A stretch of 17,024 nt of DNA from CAYWRO01 sp964460345 (GTDB lineage: Bacteria > Planctomycetota > Phycisphaerae > Phycisphaerales > UBA1924). The notes under the pieces are model-generated. The model had not been told where the DNA came from. It saw nothing but the letters and a program-made list of their open reading frames with translations, and searched no databases. A program made the position numbers and the translations under genes. The stretch is taken from positions 1-17,024 of the forward strand of contig CAYWRO010000074.1 in assembly GCA_964460345.1 (NCBI GenBank), read 5' to 3'. Of this stretch, positions 14,546 through 17,024 are shown piece after piece; the stretch's first letter is position 1; each line of letters opens with the position of its first letter.

Positions 14546-15640
14546 TCAGTCACGCCGCGGCGGGCGACGGTCGCGGCCCTCTTCCGGCGGAGGAACCCTC
14601 ACCCCGTCGACTCCCGGCGCAGGCTTTTCGGCGGGCCCGCGCACACCCCGCCGCTCTGCGCGGCGGTCGGCCATCGCCCGCTCCAACCGATCGATCAACT
14701 GCACCTGCTCCTCCGGCGACATCGAGTTGAAGATCTCGATCAGGCGCTCGCGCCGCGCGCCGGTTTCGGCCATGGGCCGGCGCTGTCCGGGTGCGGCGCG
14801 ATCCGCGCCCGGCCGCCCTTCCCCCTCTCGCCGGCCGCGCATGTCCCGCATCTCGCGCTCGATGTACTGCTCGCGCCGGCGCTCCGCCATCTGATCGCGG
14901 AACCGCGACACCTGCGCTTCAACGTGCTCCTGCTGCGCCTCGGTGAGCACCTGCCACACATCCGCGTACAACCGTTCCGCGCCGGGCGCGCCGCTCATGA
15001 CCTCGCGCAGGCGCTGCCGCGCCGCGTTCTGCTCCGGCGTGGGCTCCCGGTCCGGTCGATCCGTTTCCATCCCATCGCGCGGCCGGCCGTCGCGCTCCAT
15101 CCCATCACGCTCCGGCGCAGGACCGCGCCGAGGCCGCCCCTCCCCACGCGGGCGCTCGCCCTCCGGCCCTCGACGCGCGGCGGGGCCGCGTGGACGATCG
15201 CTCTCCGGCTCCCCGACATTGCCGCGCCGACGCAGTTCGCGCAGCTCGTCGGCATGCTCCTGCATGTACGCGCGACGTTCCTCTTCGAAGGCATCGCGCA
15301 GCGCCTGCACCGTCTCACGCTGCTCGGCCGACAGGCGAACCTCTTCGGGCGCATCGGGCGAGAGCATCCCCTCCAGGATGCGGTTCAGCACCCGCGGCGG
15401 GACCACCTCCGCGCCCATCATCCGCCCCGGCGCGCCTTCGCCGAACCCCTCGACTACGCCGGGAGGCCCCTTCGCCTCAACCTCCGGCCCCGACAGCAGC
15501 GGCCGCGGCGGCTCGGCCTGCCCCCCCTCCCGTCCACCATCCTGCGCCGACGCCGCCCCGACAAACGCACCCGCCACCGCCGCGACCGTCACCGGCACGA
15601 CGAAGCGGCCGATCCGAACCAGATCCAATCCCTGACGCAT
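14546..15640 (-). CDS. Secreted, highly charged protein with LTxxQ-like motifs
   Basis: The 364-residue protein has a signal peptide (about 1-32, hydrophobic core FVVPVTVAAVAGAFVGAA, cleavage after ASA). Three short motifs recall the LTxxQ signature of Spy/CpxP-type periplasmic proteins: LSAEQ (103-107), LTEAQQ (232-237) and MSPEEQ (307-312). Each lies beside charged, probably helical segments such as ALRDAFEEERRAYMQEHADELRE (shown in part). Residues about 141-205 are a disordered Arg/Gly/Glu/Pro stretch with RDGM-E/RPRDGME duplications. A chaperone-like or envelope-stress role is a guess; sequence bias makes homology uncertain. CTCCT at 15648-15652 (AGGAG on the minus strand), 7 bases before the ATG, sets the start over an upstream ATG at 15673. 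The gene diverges from mrp. Confidence 0.72.
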   Translation of the reverse strand: MRQGLDLVRIGRFVVPVTVAAVAGAFVGAASAQDGGREGGQAEPPRPLLSGPEVEAKGPPGVVEGFGEGAPGRMMGAEVVPPRVLNRILEGMLSPDAPEEVRLSAEQRETVQALRDAFEEERRAYMQEHADELRELRRRGNVGEPESDRPRGPAARRGPEGERPRGEGRPRRGPAPERDGMERDGRPRDGMETDRPDREPTPEQNAARQRLREVMSGAPGAERLYADVWQVLTEAQQEHVEAQVSRFRDQMAERRREQYIEREMRDMRGRREGEGRPGADRAAPGQRRPMAETGARRERLIEIFNSMSPEEQVQLIDRLERAMADRRAERRGVRGPAEKPAPGVDGVRVPPPEEGRDRRPPRRD

Positions 15641-15885
15641 CAGATGACTCCTGTGCCCGCGCCCCCGGGGCAAGCCCCAAGACGCCGAACGCTGCTGCCC
15701 GGGCAGTATTTCGCGCCGAGCCCGGGGGGCCCATGGGTCTTGCCAGTCCTATCGGCCCGCGGGGTTACCTGCACCGTCCACGCCCACTACGATCACGGAC
15801 CAACTGCTCGGATTTTCCGGGCGGCCGCCCCGCCACCTCCCCCACCCATGGAGAATGGCCCGCGGCGGGGGAAAAGGAGCACACC
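15641..15885. promoter_or_regulatory. Divergent regulatory region between the secreted protein and mrp
   Basis: These 245 bases hold the promoters of both divergent genes. A perfect 12-bp palindrome, CTGCCCGGGCAG (15695-15706), could be an operator. A weak sigma-70-like pair, TTACCT and TACGAT 17 bases apart (TACGAT near 15787), points to mrp, but only 7 of 12 positions match consensus. The two Shine-Dalgarno sites (15648-15652 minus, 15874-15879 plus) mark its ends. Confidence 0.4.
15874..15879 (+). promoter_or_regulatory. Shine-Dalgarno of the mrp gene
   Basis: AAGGAG, in the run GAAAAGGAGC, lies 6 bases before the ATG at 15886 and fixes the start. Confidence 0.8.
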
Positions 15886-17024
15886 ATGGCCCTCGACAAG
15901 GAAGCTGTCCGCCTCGCCCTCACGCGCGTGACCCACCCGATTCTGGGGCGTGACGTGGTCGCCGCCGGGGCCGTCAAGAAGATCGCCGCCTGCGACGGCT
16001 ACGTCTCCATCACGCTCGCCGGGGGCGGCCTGCACGACGATCACCGGCGCGGGCTGATGCAGCAGGCCGCAGCCGCGGTCCGCCTCAACGCCCAGCAGAC
16101 GGGCGACGAGGTCGCGGATGTGCACGTGGAGTTCACGGACGAGCGGCCGACCGCCGCCTCCTCCACCGGCGCGCCGCCGCGCGAAGCCCCGCCCCACTCC
16201 CAGCAGCCCAGCCGCGCGAACAAGGCCGCCGCGGACGCCGCCTCTCCCCAGGACGCCGCCGACTCTCTCCCCGGCATCCGCCACGCGATCGCCGTCGGCG
16301 CGGGCAAGGGGGGCGTCGGCAAGAGCAGCGTCGCGGTCGCGCTGGCGGTGGGGCTGGCGCGCCGCGGGCACGCGGTCGGGCTGATGGACGGCGACATCTA
16401 CGGCCCGTCGCTGCCGACCATGCTCGGGCTCGACGCGCTCGAACAGAACGTCATCGGCAACCGAATCCAGCCCTTCCTCGTCCACGGCGTGAAGGCCGTC
16501 ACGATCGGCAAGATGGTCGACCCCGAGCGCCCGCTCGTGTGGCGCGGGCCGATGGCCCACGGCGCGTTCAAGCAGCTCCTCGAGCAGACCGACTGGGGCG
16601 AACTCGACTACCTCATCATCGACCTGCCCCCCGGCACCGGCGACATCTCGCTGACCATGGCCCAGTCGCTGCGCCTGACCGGCGGCGTCGTCGTCTGCAC
16701 GCCGCAGAAGGTCGCCCAGGACGACGCCGTCCGCGCCGCCCGCATGTTCCAGCAGCTCGGCATCGACGTCCTCGGCGTCGTCGAAAATATGTCGTACTTC
16801 ATCTGCGAACACGGCACGGAGTACGACATCTTCGGCCGCGGCGGGGCGGAACAGATGGCCCAGCGCCTGAACCTGCCGTTCCTCGGCGCTCTCCCGATCA
16901 ACCCGAAGATCCGCGAGAACGCGGACCGCGGCCAGCCCACAAAGAACTTCGAAGGCGACGACGGCCTCGCCCGCGACCTGGAGTCGCTCGTGACCACCTT
17001 CGAGAACCAGGTGGCGCTGGCGTC
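15886..17024 (+). CDS. mrp: Mrp/ApbC-family iron-sulfur carrier P-loop ATPase (3' end beyond window)
   Basis: At least 379 residues are open to the window end. An N-terminal MIP18/DUF59-like domain (about 1-85, with VTHPILGRDVVAAGAVKKI) and a Pro/Ala-rich linker (about 86-132) precede the ATPase. This has the deviant Walker A GKGGVGKS (140-147), MDGDIYGPSLPTMLG, RGPM and IIDLPPGTGD. Mrp/ApbC proteins bind and transfer Fe-S clusters in the cytoplasm, with the cluster held between two subunits by a CxxC. Here that site reads YFICEHGTEYDIFG: Cys307 is present but position 310 is Gly. Some family members lack this motif, so the ATPase is likely functional, but the cluster may be held differently. 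Probably only a few residues are missing at the end. Confidence 0.93.
   Translation, partial: MALDKEAVRLALTRVTHPILGRDVVAAGAVKKIAACDGYVSITLAGGGLHDDHRRGLMQQAAAAVRLNAQQTGDEVADVHVEFTDERPTAASSTGAPPREAPPHSQQPSRANKAAADAASPQDAADSLPGIRHAIAVGAGKGGVGKSSVAVALAVGLARRGHAVGLMDGDIYGPSLPTMLGLDALEQNVIGNRIQPFLVHGVKAVTIGKMVDPERPLVWRGPMAHGAFKQLLEQTDWGELDYLIIDLPPGTGDISLTMAQSLRLTGGVVVCTPQKVAQDDAVRAARMFQQLGIDVLGVVENMSYFICEHGTEYDIFGRGGAEQMAQRLNLPFLGALPINPKIRENADRGQPTKNFEGDDGLARDLESLVTTFENQVALA

Noticed and set aside
14528..15931. A 467-codon plus-strand open frame opposite the secreted LTxxQ protein
   Set aside because: It overlaps the start of mrp, lacks a good start site and is Arg/Pro/His-rich. The opposite strand has a signal peptide, a Shine-Dalgarno and repeated motifs.
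15793..16812. A 339-codon minus-strand open frame opposite mrp
   Set aside because: The plus strand encodes an unmistakable Mrp ATPase; this frame is its compositional shadow.

Overview
The window looks like chromosomal DNA of a GC-rich planctomycete, most likely class Phycisphaerae. The pointers are the strong GC bias, two exported proteins ending in paired dockerin-like repeats and a terminal Gly-Cys (the type I know as 'GC-type dockerin', frequent in Phycisphaerae), and a long SecE starting with a YKPGQGYWVRV motif. The assignment is inferred from these traits, not from a database search.

Layout. (1) 1-2592, plus strand, is a translation/secretion/transcription block: the 3' end of tuf, a hairpin terminator or attenuator, rpmG, tRNA-Trp(CCA), secE, nusG, then a strong intrinsic terminator. 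rplK, which usually follows nusG, is absent. (2) 2925-6583, plus strand: two tandem paralogous secreted GC-dockerin proteins, separated by a 147-bp spacer packed with five hairpins, then a pirin-family cupin. (3) 6584-14208 is a surface-glycan cluster: a GT4 glycosyltransferase (minus), diverging from a giant three-module glycosyltransferase and a double methyltransferase (plus), closed by a convergent UDP-sugar 4-epimerase (minus). (4) 14546-17024: a secreted, highly charged LTxxQ-type protein (minus), divergent from an Mrp/ApbC P-loop ATPase (plus, cut off by the window end).

The most interesting signal is in block 3. Three neighbouring proteins with different catalytic modules (GT4; GT-B-like plus GT4; methyltransferase plus methyltransferase) each carry one copy of the same roughly 95-residue Rossmann-like domain. 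Its consensus is R-[VI]-x-L-x-G-x-G-R-H-T, then V-[AG]-x-x-D-D-x-P, then G-x-P-V, then D-x-[VI], ending near V-x-x-[VI]-Y. It resembles in outline the N-terminal domain of PglD/NeuD-type sugar acyltransferases. I infer that it binds a common nucleotide-sugar, glycan or partner and ties these enzymes into one assembly line, with the epimerase probably supplying a UDP-sugar precursor.

Other oddities: an L33 keeping only one cysteine of each zinc pair, a SecE with a ~107-residue extracytoplasmic insert, an Mrp lacking the second cysteine of its CxxC, and pirin and GT4 genes whose stop codons abut with no base between them.
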